Source: Sulfurimonas sp. (GTDB taxonomy: Bacteria; Campylobacterota; Campylobacteria; Campylobacterales; Sulfurimonadaceae). Taken from it: a stretch of DNA of 10,098 nt. The notes under the pieces were generated by a model. It was given only the letters and a program-made list of their open reading frames with translations, was not told the DNA's origin and ran no database searches. Of the stretch, positions 1-5,925 are shown piece by piece. The stretch lies in the NCBI GenBank assembly GCA_002733945.2, contig NVXO02000007.1, positions 42,754-52,851 on the forward strand. Direction: 5' to 3'. Position 1 is the stretch's first letter. Each line of letters opens with the position of its first letter. Made by a program: the position numbers and the translations under genes.

Positions 1-459
1 GACGCCCAACTTTCAGCATTTTACGAAGAAGCACTATCACAGCTTAATAGCCCTGTGAGTTTAGCTAACATCGTGACAAATGAAGTTGCAAGGGAACTCA
101 AACAGATGCAAGCAGACGAGTTGAAATTTTCTCCAGTTCAAATTGCTGATCTTGTTAAAATAATAGATGATGGAACTATCTCAAATAAAATAGCAAAACA
201 AGTGTTTGAAGAGATGGTAAAATCAGGAAAGAACCCAAAACAAATAGTAGAGGACAAAGGACTTGTTCAGATAAGCGACCCTGCAATAATTTCAGCTATT
301 ATCGATGAGGTAATAGAGAAGAACCCAGATAATGTTGCTAAGTTTAAAGCGGGTAACACTAAACTTCTAGGCTTTTTTGTCGGACAAGTACTAAAGAGTA
401 CAGGTGGAAAAGCAAATCCACAAGTAGTAAATCAACTTGTAGCACAGAAACTAAAGTAA
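1..459 (+). CDS. gatB: Aspartyl/glutamyl-tRNA amidotransferase subunit B, C-terminal part (partial)
   Basis: The frame is open from base 1, so this is the last 152 residues of a longer gene; the GTG at 55 is an internal valine codon, not a start. The visible part is the C-terminal helical GatB/YqeY region of GatB, recognisable from the stretch around SLANIVTNEVARELK, then FSPVQIADLVKIIDDG, SNKIAKQVFEEM, a GLVQISD segment and the closing KANPQVVNQLV...KLK. GatB is the kinase/transamidase subunit of GatCAB, which converts Glu-tRNA(Gln) and Asp-tRNA(Asn) to the cognate amidated tRNAs in the cytoplasm; the C-terminal region contacts tRNA. The catalytic cradle domain lies outside the window. The stop codon overlaps the next start by one base (TAATG), suggesting translational coupling. 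Confidence 0.93.
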   Translation, partial: DAQLSAFYEEALSQLNSPVSLANIVTNEVARELKQMQADELKFSPVQIADLVKIIDDGTISNKIAKQVFEEMVKSGKNPKQIVEDKGLVQISDPAIISAIIDEVIEKNPDNVAKFKAGNTKLLGFFVGQVLKSTGGKANPQVVNQLVAQKLK

Positions 460-914
460 TGGAAGTAGTTCAAAACTTAGCTACTTCGAGTGAAGTCTTA
501 GACACGCTAGCAAGAGACCCAAAGGTTGATGAACTTAGTAAAACTTTTATCGCAAGGCATCCAAACACAAGTGCTAAAACTTTAGTATACTTACTAAAAT
601 ATGACAAGATAGAGATGATGGGCGCTATTGCTGCACATAGCAACACTTCACCTGAGATTTTAGAACTTATGGTAAAAAGTAGTGATAAGTTATATACACA
701 GTATAAGTTGGCTCAAAACCCACACACGCCAGCAGATGCACTAGATGAGTTGTGTGATGAGTCGGAGAGTGAGCACCTAAGATTAGCTATAGCTCAAAAC
801 CCAAGCACTTCACAATTAACGCTAAAGGGTCTATTTGATGAAAGTGTACTTATAAGCATAGAAGCCAAAAAAAATTATGATTATCAAGAATTTTTAAAAC
901 AACAAGAAGGATAA
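459..914 (+). CDS. Leucine-rich-variant (LRV)-type repeat protein
   Basis: A 151-aa protein built from about four or five helical repeats spaced roughly 26-27 residues apart. Each has an asparagine/proline-rich turn: HPNTS (34-38), HSNTS (60-64), NPHTP (87-91) and NPSTS (114-118), each followed by a leucine-rich helix and usually an acidic stretch. A degenerate first unit sits near residues 5-23. The pattern 'A.NP.T....L..L..D' is that of leucine-rich repeat variant proteins, HEAT-like solenoids whose molecular roles are mostly unknown. There is no signal peptide or membrane segment. The start ATG overlaps the gatB stop by one base, so translation probably depends on re-initiation after gatB. 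The next gene follows after 2 bases, so all three are likely co-transcribed. Function not assigned; probably protein-protein binding. Confidence 0.7.
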   Translation: MEVVQNLATSSEVLDTLARDPKVDELSKTFIARHPNTSAKTLVYLLKYDKIEMMGAIAAHSNTSPEILELMVKSSDKLYTQYKLAQNPHTPADALDELCDESESEHLRLAIAQNPSTSQLTLKGLFDESVLISIEAKKNYDYQEFLKQQEG

Positions 915-916
915 AA

Positions 917-1390
917 ATGACTAACGAAGAGATAGTTCAAGCGTTTAAAGACTTTGACAAAGACAAATATAGCCTAATAATTTCAAGTACTAGTAGTGAG
1001 AATTCTCCTCTGACAAACTACGCGCCTTTTGTAAAAATAGGTGAAGATTATTTTGTAAGCGTAAGTCAAAATTTGCCTCATTTCGTAAATATGGCTGAGA
1101 CAAAAAGGGCACATATACTCATCATAGAAGATGAAGCAACAGCTGACCATATCTATGCAAGAAAAAGACTCTACTTTGGTGCATCTTGTGATGTTGAAGA
1201 AGATACAGAGAAGATTTTTAAACTCTTTGATGAGCGCTACGGTGATAAACTCTCATTTTTGAGAGATATGAAAGATTTTAAAATAGTCAAAATCACACCA
1301 GAAGAAAGAAGCCTAATACTCGGGTTTGGAGCAGCTTATAAAATGGGTGTAGATGGTCAGCTTTTGAATAAGAGTATCTCGCATAGTTAG
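917..1390 (+). CDS. HugZ-like split-barrel protein (PNPOx fold, possible haem-binding)
   Basis: A 157-aa protein matching the flavin/haem split-barrel (pyridoxamine-5'-phosphate oxidase-like) family to which HugZ/ChuZ haem oxygenases belong. Visible family marks are the NYAPFV strand (34-39), the ISVS-like strand with a conserved His-x-x-Asn (PHFVN, 54-58), IIEDEA (69-74), YARKRLYF (80-87) and the closing GFGAAY (136-141). The tail holds a His at 156, near where this family has C-terminal haem-contacting residues. It is shorter than H. pylori HugZ (about 250 aa), because only the barrel domain is present. A Shine-Dalgarno AGAAGGA lies just upstream, inside the end of the preceding gene. It probably acts in the cytoplasm; haem degradation versus another flavin/haem role cannot be settled from sequence. 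Its stop overlaps the convergent neighbour by 4 bases. Confidence 0.75.
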   Translation: MTNEEIVQAFKDFDKDKYSLIISSTSSENSPLTNYAPFVKIGEDYFVSVSQNLPHFVNMAETKRAHILIIEDEATADHIYARKRLYFGASCDVEEDTEKIFKLFDERYGDKLSFLRDMKDFKIVKITPEERSLILGFGAAYKMGVDGQLLNKSISHS

Positions 1391-2523
1391 AGAACCTCTT
1401 CATTTTTAAAATTTTGACACACACTCGTAAAGTTGGGAAACTGTTTATATGCATTTGCTACATGAGTGATAGGTACTAAGTACTTAGGTGGAAGCTGATG
1501 TTCACCACTAAATCCAAGTACTATGGCCGGTGGTTCATAGACTACATCACAGGTCTCCAAAGCTACAAGTGCATCTGCTCTTGGAATTATCATATGAAAG
1601 ATAAAGAGCAGTTTGTCTATTGGGATAAACTCCATACCTAAAGGGCTGTCGTTTTCAGGGATATGAGTTAATATTATTTGCTTTAGAGTATCGACTAAGT
1701 CTTCATCTACATCCACATTACGAACATTTTCTTTTGTAACATAATGAAAATAATCTTCAAATGGGTGTTTAGGGAGTTTATCTAAAAGCTCTTTTACAGA
1801 AGAATGATTCAAGTCCAACCATTGTATTTTTTTTATAATAGTTTTTGCATCATTTTGTAAAGAGACGATACCTGCTAAATAACTTTCATCTCGAAGTTTT
1901 AAACCAGCCAAGTCAGCCAAAGACCCAGTAAAGTATCCATAAAATTTATCTGTATTTAGATATTTTTCTGTTTTTTCAAATTTGTTTTTTTTGAGATCTA
2001 AATGAAGCTCTGTGGATTCTTTTTGAACATTTAAGAGCTTATATGGAGTGTTAATATCAAAATCACTAAAAAGTTCTTCATCCCACTTTCCATTTTTTTT
2101 CTCAAAGAGATAAAGCTCTTCATCTTGTAGATGTAAGTCTATTAAGTCATCAAAGTCTTTATTTATTTCATCAAGTAATTTGTATCTTTTAATCTCTAAC
2201 TCTTTTATTTGTGCAATAGCGTTTCGATGTAAAACTACATTTTTTAAATTTTCATCATTTACAAGAGCGAGTCTCCCTTTAAATGGCTCCATCTCACTTG
2301 GCTTATAATATTTTTGTAAAATTATTTTTCCAGAAACAGCAAACTTAGATATATAACTAAACTCTTCACTAGAGTTGATACCCACCCAAACTGCCTCACA
2401 AATATGACCAACACTTGTGTCAGTAACTAACTCTTCGCCAACAAGAAAAATAGGTTTAACACCTGTGTAGACAGTTGGATGCATAAAATCTTTTATGGCT
2501 TGACTAATATTAAATTGCTCCAT
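1387..2523 (-). CDS. Unrecognised 378-aa cytoplasmic protein
   Basis: A full-length minus-strand gene that I cannot place in a family. The product is soluble, with no signal peptide or clear membrane helix. Residues about 100-140 are a charged, heptad-like helical stretch (around RNAIAQIKELEIKRYKLLDE), the middle is rich in Lys, Asp and Glu, and the C-terminal 60 residues contain a Pro/Gly-rich segment (YEPPAIVLGFSGEHQLPPKY) that is the most motif-like part. Start choice: the ATG is preceded by GAAGGG at a 9-base spacing, and a possible -10 (TACAAT on the minus strand, 2563-2568) lies about 40 bases upstream. It is monocistronic and convergent with the HugZ-like gene, sharing 4 bases with its end. 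Base composition resembles the housekeeping neighbours, so recent transfer is not suggested. Confidence 0.7.
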   Translation of the reverse strand: MEQFNISQAIKDFMHPTVYTGVKPIFLVGEELVTDTSVGHICEAVWVGINSSEEFSYISKFAVSGKIILQKYYKPSEMEPFKGRLALVNDENLKNVVLHRNAIAQIKELEIKRYKLLDEINKDFDDLIDLHLQDEELYLFEKKNGKWDEELFSDFDINTPYKLLNVQKESTELHLDLKKNKFEKTEKYLNTDKFYGYFTGSLADLAGLKLRDESYLAGIVSLQNDAKTIIKKIQWLDLNHSSVKELLDKLPKHPFEDYFHYVTKENVRNVDVDEDLVDTLKQIILTHIPENDSPLGMEFIPIDKLLFIFHMIIPRADALVALETCDVVYEPPAIVLGFSGEHQLPPKYLVPITHVANAYKQFPNFTSVCQNFKNEEVL

Positions 2524-2636
2524 ACAGATGCACCCTTCATATTTTTTGCAAATCCTACTTAGATTGTATTGAATAAGAGGTTCATTAATAAGTTAATTGT
2601 TAATTTTAAACATAGAATACAAAACAAGTTAAGTAT

Positions 2637-2963
2637 TTAACTTTTACTTCCTAAGTGATGATTTAGAAGTACTTTTAGTTCCTTGTCAGTTAAACTCTCT
2701 TGATGCGTTTTTGAGTATATAGAGATTAATACTATTTTGTCTTTAACTCTTTTGTAGATAATAAGTCTAAAGCCAGCACTTTTACCTGTTGGAATGGATG
2801 AATTGTGGATTCTTTTTTTATAAAGATTAAATCCGAGAGAAATTCCTAAGTCATTTTTAGTTTGAATTTCATCAACAGCATTTTTCAAATCTGATTTTAA
2901 TAGTTTAAACTTTTTAGATAACTTTTTCGCTTCTTTTAAAAAGTTTTCACTATATTCAATCAT
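2637..2963 (-). CDS. RelE/ParE-superfamily toxin of a type II toxin-antitoxin pair
   Basis: A 108-aa basic protein with the RelE-like layout: N-terminal FLKEAKKLSKKFK helix (8-20), a second helix to about residue 35, NLYKKRIHN strand (46-54), then the typical GKSAGFRLIIYKR block (60-72) and IVLISIYSKTHQESLTDKEL (77-96). In this superfamily such proteins are usually ribosome-dependent mRNA endonucleases (RelE type) or gyrase poisons (ParE type). The GK-S-x-G-(F/Y)-R signature with lysine-rich helices and IYSK favours the RelE side; candidate functional residues are K61, R66 and Y83. The start overlaps the antitoxin by 8 bases, giving coupled translation with toxin second, the usual order. Length is slightly above the common 85-100 aa, and nothing looks truncated. 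Confidence 0.85.
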   Translation of the reverse strand: MIEYSENFLKEAKKLSKKFKLLKSDLKNAVDEIQTKNDLGISLGFNLYKKRIHNSSIPTGKSAGFRLIIYKRVKDKIVLISIYSKTHQESLTDKELKVLLNHHLGSKS

Positions 2964-3243
2964 CCAAAGAATCCCAAAGTGTGTCTATTTGGTGGATGTT
3001 TCCATCTTCTATATCTTGTAAGCCATTTTTTATAGAGTGCAGCAGTTCTCTTGCTTCTACTTGTTTTAAGGCTTCATTCATTAACTCATACTCATCTTTT
3101 GAAATGAGTACCGCTTCAACTTTATTATTTTTTAAAATAGCAAGTTTTTCTACACTGTTTTCTTTTATTAAAGTGAGGTATGAACCAAATTTTTTAGCAA
3201 ACTCTGATGAAGGTATAAGTTCATCTGTTCTATAAGCAACCAT
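2956..3243 (-). CDS. Phd/YefM-family antitoxin
   Basis: A 95-aa protein with the Phd/YefM N-terminal DNA-binding fold: LIPSSEFAKKFGSYL (9-23), then VEKLAILKNNKVEAVLISKDEYELM (31-55), whose 'I-x-K-N-x-K-x-x-A-V-x-I-S-x-x-E-Y' pattern is the family hallmark. The acidic C-terminal half (about 60-95; GLQDIEDGNIHQIDTLWDSLDD region) is expected to wrap around and neutralise the toxin. A strong Shine-Dalgarno (GGAGG on the minus strand, 3251-3255) sits 7 bases before the ATG. Antitoxin and toxin overlap by 8 bases. Such antitoxins repress their own promoter, with the toxin as co-repressor; a dyad over the -10 box upstream is a candidate operator. Confidence 0.88.
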   Translation of the reverse strand: MVAYRTDELIPSSEFAKKFGSYLTLIKENSVEKLAILKNNKVEAVLISKDEYELMNEALKQVEARELLHSIKNGLQDIEDGNIHQIDTLWDSLDD

Positions 3244-3272
3244 TTTAAAACCTCCATATATTCCGTAGTATT

Positions 3273-3292
3273 TTGTGTATATTATAGCACAA
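3273..3292 (-). promoter_or_regulatory. Toxin-antitoxin promoter with overlapping dyad (candidate operator)
   Basis: On the minus strand the sequence TGCTATAAT (plus 3281-3289 read in reverse) is an extended -10 element, with the -10 hexamer at 3281-3286, about 38-43 bases before the antitoxin start. An inverted repeat TTGTG (3273-3277) / CACAA (3288-3292) brackets it, extending to 8-base arms with one mismatch (ATTTTGTG / CACAATAT). Bound antitoxin or toxin-antitoxin complex would block polymerase there. No good -35 is seen, as is common in this phylum. The operator role is inferred. Confidence 0.5.
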
Positions 3293-3376
3293 TATTATCA
3301 GCTAAAGAAACATCTTCTGAAGCGCTGCTTTGTTAAATGAAAAATAAGAGGCCCTAGATAGACTTCAAGAAAAGCT

Positions 3377-3385
3377 TGCTATAAT
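3377..3385 (+). promoter_or_regulatory. Extended -10 promoter of the 151-aa gene
   Basis: TGCTATAAT lies 25 bases before the next start codon, giving an expected short leader, with the Shine-Dalgarno AAGAGGA at 3401-3407 following. The same nine-base extended -10 occurs on the opposite strand at 3281-3289, so this gap holds two divergent promoters roughly 90 bases apart. No clear -35 is visible. Confidence 0.5.
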
Positions 3386-3410
3386 CACATATTAAATAAA
3401 AAGAGGAACA

Positions 3411-3866
3411 ATGCATACATCTCAAATCGCAATACCAGTACTAGAGGGTTATAAAAATGAAAAACTCAGTGGAGAAAGAATCGACTTTTTAATCAATCAA
3501 GCGAATGAACAACTTGAAGAAATATCTCAAAAAGAAGAGATATATAGTGATTTTTTAAAGCAGATCAATGCACCAAAAAAGATAGACAAGATTATTTTAT
3601 GGATACTTCTCATGTCAAATGAAACAGTATGCGAAGACTATATAGATGAGTTTAAGAAAAACTTTAGAGACATAATCCCTGTAAGTGATTTAGCTGATTT
3701 ACTACTCCATGTTATTCACTTGAAAAAAGTTCAAGGCATTGATGTAGATGGAATTGACTATTTACTAGAATATGAAGGGGAGTGCATAGAAGAAGTGGAT
3801 CAGTTTGCCTTTACAAATGCACTACTTTACATCCAAAAATCAAAAGAAGTAGAGATGGAGTTCTAA
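3411..3866 (+). CDS. Unrecognised 151-aa acidic helical protein
   Basis: A well-formed gene with a good Shine-Dalgarno (AAGAGGA, 4 bases before the ATG), an extended -10 promoter and a downstream terminator, so it is real and monocistronic. The product is strongly acidic and predicted mainly helical: a charged amphipathic region at about 20-50 (ERIDFLINQANEQLEEISQK), a more hydrophobic helix at about 57-69 (KIDKIILWILLMSNE), another around 88-105 (PVSDLADLLLHVIHLKKV), and an acidic C-terminus. No catalytic motif, signal peptide or metal-binding pattern is evident. The 57-69 stretch is too short and flanked by charge, so I do not call it a membrane segment. I do not recognise the family. It is divergent from the toxin-antitoxin pair and there is no sign they act together. 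Confidence 0.7.
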   Translation: MHTSQIAIPVLEGYKNEKLSGERIDFLINQANEQLEEISQKEEIYSDFLKQINAPKKIDKIILWILLMSNETVCEDYIDEFKKNFRDIIPVSDLADLLLHVIHLKKVQGIDVDGIDYLLEYEGECIEEVDQFAFTNALLYIQKSKEVEMEF

Positions 3867-3902
3867 GGTGCAAATTGCTTCTTTTTGAAACACTTAATCA
3901 TT

Positions 3903-3946
3903 TAAAATTAAGTATTAGAGTAAATAATACTTAATTTTATTTTTTT
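3903..3946 (+). terminator. Rho-independent terminator-like hairpin
   Basis: A perfect 15-base inverted repeat (arms 3903-3917 and 3925-3939, core AAAATTAAGTATT) with a 7-base loop is followed directly by seven T residues (3940-3946). The stem is almost all A/T, so it is weaker than a GC stem of that length, but the shape and position, 37 bases after the stop of the 151-aa gene and before metY, fit termination. A dyad operator for metY is an alternative. Confidence 0.6.
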
Positions 3947-3974
3947 AATTTATACTATATAAAAGGAGTAAACT

Positions 3975-5243
3975 ATGAAAAAACAAACAATAGCAATTCA
4001 CCATGGATACGAAAAAGATTCACAGATGACGATGGCTGTTCCAATTTATCAAACAACAGCATATGAGTTTGAGAGTGCCGAACAAGCGGGTAATCGTTTT
4101 GCCTTAAAAGAACTTGGAAATATATATACACGTTTGGCTAATCCGACTTCAAATGTTTTAGAAGCACGTGTTGCTGCTATGGAAGAAGGGATCTCAGGTG
4201 TAGCTACAGCAAGTGGACAATCTGCAATTTTTTATGCTGTAGCTAATGTTGCCGAAGCAGGAGATAACATTATTATCTCTGATAAGCTTTATGGTGGTTC
4301 TGTTACACTTTTGACACATACGATGAAACGTTTTGGTATTAGTGCAAAAGTCTTTAACAGCGAAACAGCTGAAGATTTAGAAGCGCTTATTGATGATAAA
4401 ACTAAAGCTATCTTTTTTGAATCTCTTTCAAACCCACAGATTGCTATTGCGGATGTGAATGCTATAGTAAAGATAGCACAAAAGTATAAGGTGTTAACTA
4501 TATGTGATAACACTGTTGCGACACCTGCTTTATTTAACCCCATTAAACATGGTGTTGATGTTGTAGTTCATAGTACTAGTAAATATATAACAGGTCAAGG
4601 CCTAGCAATGGGTGGAATGATTATAGATCGTGATGGACTGAGCGATTTTTTTAAAGATAACCCGCGTTATGAACATTTCAATCAACCAGATGAATCGTAT
4701 CATGGTTTAGTGTATACAGATTTACCTTATCCACCTTATAATTTACGTATACGTTTAAGCCTCTTACGTGATATTGGTGCAGTACCTGCTCCTTTTAACA
4801 GTTGGTTACTCATTCAAGGTTTAGAAACTTTGAGCTTGAGAATGAAAGAACATTCTAGTAATGCACTCAAAGTTGCTCAATTTTTAAGTACTCACCCGAA
4901 GGTTAAAAAAGTAAGTTATCCTGGACTCAAAGAAGATAGTAAAAATTCTCGGGTAGAGAAGTACTTCAAAAATAGTATGTGCAGTGGTTTATTGAACTTT
5001 GAGTTAGAAACTTTCGACAAAGCAAAAGATATGATGGATAAAACAAATATTTTCTCTATAGTTGTTAATATTGGAGATTCTAAATCCATCATTACACATC
5101 CCGCATCAACAACACATCAGCAAATTCCCGTTGATCAACTTATAAAGATTGGTGTTGGAGCAGAACTTATTCGATTGAGTATTGGTTTAGAAGATTGTGA
5201 TGATTTAATTGAAGATTTAAGACAAGCTTTAGAACAAGTATAA
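3975..5243 (+). CDS. metY: O-acetylhomoserine sulfhydrylase (aminocarboxypropyltransferase)
   Basis: A 422-aa member of the Cys/Met metabolism PLP-dependent family, fold type I. It catalyses formation of homocysteine from O-acetylhomoserine and sulfide, in direct-sulfhydrylation methionine synthesis in the cytoplasm. Visible marks: AVPIYQTTAYEF (21-32), YTRLANPTSNVLE (51-63; Y51 and R53 bind the cofactor phosphate of the partner subunit), ASGQSA (79-84), the YGG stacking tyrosine Y106, the cofactor-ring aspartate D178 in CDNT, and the Schiff-base lysine K203 in HSTSKYITGQG. The C-terminal ELIRLSIGLED block carries the substrate-carboxylate arginine. Length is normal for MetY (about 420-430) and longer than MetB/MetC, supporting that assignment. 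AAGGAG (3963-3968) lies 6 bases before the ATG. A terminator-like hairpin precedes it; no SAM riboswitch is evident. Confidence 0.93.
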   Translation: MKKQTIAIHHGYEKDSQMTMAVPIYQTTAYEFESAEQAGNRFALKELGNIYTRLANPTSNVLEARVAAMEEGISGVATASGQSAIFYAVANVAEAGDNIIISDKLYGGSVTLLTHTMKRFGISAKVFNSETAEDLEALIDDKTKAIFFESLSNPQIAIADVNAIVKIAQKYKVLTICDNTVATPALFNPIKHGVDVVVHSTSKYITGQGLAMGGMIIDRDGLSDFFKDNPRYEHFNQPDESYHGLVYTDLPYPPYNLRIRLSLLRDIGAVPAPFNSWLLIQGLETLSLRMKEHSSNALKVAQFLSTHPKVKKVSYPGLKEDSKNSRVEKYFKNSMCSGLLNFELETFDKAKDMMDKTNIFSIVVNIGDSKSIITHPASTTHQQIPVDQLIKIGVGAELIRLSIGLEDCDDLIEDLRQALEQV

Positions 5244-5259
5244 GAAGATGACAAGAGTG

Positions 5260-5283
5260 TGAAAGGAAAATATATTCCTTTCA
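5260..5283 (+). other. Hairpin between metY and the RNase H-like gene
   Basis: A perfect 9-base inverted repeat, TGAAAGGAA (5260-5268) and TTCCTTTCA (5275-5283), with a 6-base loop lies 16 bases after the metY stop and 17 bases before the next start. There is no T-run after it, so it is not a canonical intrinsic terminator. It may be an mRNA 3'-end or processing structure, or may affect translation of the next gene, which has no visible Shine-Dalgarno. Confidence 0.4.
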
Positions 5284-5300
5284 GATCTAAACAATAAAAC

Positions 5301-5792
5301 ATGAATAATACTAAACCCCAAATCTTTTTATTTACAGATGGAAGTGTGAATCCTCAAAGTGGTGTAGGCTTTGGAGCATATTTACTTCTAGATACATCAG
5401 ATTTTCTTTCTTCTGAAATAGAAAATAAAATTGTAGGTAAAAGGTTTGATAATACATCTTCCACAAAATTAGAACTAGAAACACTTCTATGGGCTGTAAA
5501 TGATGCAGACCTGAAAGACTGTAAAGTTACAATTTATACCGATTGCCAAAATATTATAGGACTAAAAGAGAGAAGAGATAGGTTTGAGAAAAATGACTAT
5601 ATCACTGGTAAAGGGAAATTGATAAAGAACCATGAGCTCTACAAAGAGTTTTATAAAATAACAGATATTTTAGATTGTGAACGTATAAAGATAAAAGGTC
5701 ATAAAAAGTCATCTACAAAAAATGATATAGATGAAATTTTTACTCTTGTTGATAAAGCTACAAGAAAGGCTCTTAGGAAAAGTAGTTTCTAG
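5301..5792 (+). CDS. RNase HI-like ribonuclease
   Basis: A 163-aa protein with the RNase H type 1 fold and a complete set of active-site residues at expected spacing: D13 in LFTDGSVNPQSGVGFGAYL, E58 in TKLELETLLWAV, D81 in IYTDCQNI, the auxiliary H134 in IKGHKK, and D151 in LVDKATRKAL. RNase HI cleaves the RNA strand of RNA-DNA hybrids with two metal ions (R-loops, primers). It differs from the canonical bacterial rnhA product by a Lys-rich loop at about 88-110 (KERRDRFEKNDYITGKGKLIK), which may serve as a handle region. An in-frame TAA at 5295-5297 fixes the ATG at 5301 as the earliest start; no Shine-Dalgarno is seen. It lies 57 bases after metY and may be read from the same transcript. Confidence 0.8.
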   Translation: MNNTKPQIFLFTDGSVNPQSGVGFGAYLLLDTSDFLSSEIENKIVGKRFDNTSSTKLELETLLWAVNDADLKDCKVTIYTDCQNIIGLKERRDRFEKNDYITGKGKLIKNHELYKEFYKITDILDCERIKIKGHKKSSTKNDIDEIFTLVDKATRKALRKSSF

Positions 5793-5824
5793 TCTCTCAA
5801 TTATTTTTGATACAATACGAAAAA

Positions 5825-5853
5825 TATAATATTTTGGTACCTTATACAAGGAG
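5825..5853 (+). promoter_or_regulatory. Promoter and Shine-Dalgarno of the broken ybgC gene
   Basis: A consensus -10 TATAAT (5825-5830) is followed after a short leader by AAGGAG (5848-5853), six bases from the ATG at 5860. Expression signals of the gene fragment thus remain intact. Another -10-like TACAAT lies at 5811-5816. No -35 at proper spacing was found. Confidence 0.5.
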
Positions 5854-5859
5854 TTTAGC

Positions 5860-5925
5860 ATGCAGATACGAGTCTACTACGAAGACACTTCTTTTCCTAC
5901 AATTGCCGGAAACTGTAGGAAATAA
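5860..5925 (+). pseudogene. ybgC: 5' remnant of a YbgC-type acyl-CoA thioesterase gene
   Basis: The frame begins MQIRVYYEDT, the highly characteristic N-terminus of YbgC-family hot-dog thioesterases (typically M-[KQ]-[IV]-R-V-Y-Y-E-D-T-D followed by a GG-V-Y-H-x-N block with the catalytic aspartate). Here the family sequence stops after residue 10: the next codon is Ser instead of the catalytic-site Asp, 11 unrelated residues follow, and the frame ends with TAA at 5923-5925. Full-length YbgC is about 130-140 aa. With a strong promoter and ribosome site in place, the simplest reading is that a once-normal gene was split by an insertion whose edge is at about 5887-5890. The 3' part is not found in the rest of this window. 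The alternative, a genuine 21-aa peptide gene, is less likely. Confidence 0.65.
5893..5922. repeat. Inverted repeat at the presumed island edge (IR-1)
   Basis: TTTCCTACA (5893-5901) and TGTAGGAAA (5914-5922) form a perfect 9-base dyad with a 12-base centre whose own bases partly continue the symmetry (CCGG at the middle). It begins within a few bases of where the ybgC reading frame leaves its family. It could be a recombinase or transposase binding site, or a hairpin. Confidence 0.6.

Noticed and set aside
55..57. GTG at 55 as start of a 134-aa gene
   Set aside because: The frame is open back to base 1 and upstream codons continue the GatB family sequence, so this is an internal valine.
2981..3235. 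Plus-strand open frame opposite the antitoxin gene
   Set aside because: It is the antisense shadow of a well-recognised antitoxin, with Ser/Phe-rich composition and no family resemblance.
4289..4543. Minus-strand open frame inside metY
   Set aside because: It lies opposite the highly conserved PLP-enzyme coding region and has no ribosome site or family resemblance.
5269..5300. Hairpin 5260-5283 as a standard intrinsic terminator of metY
   Set aside because: The stem is good, but no T-run follows, so termination is not supported; kept only as an unnamed hairpin.
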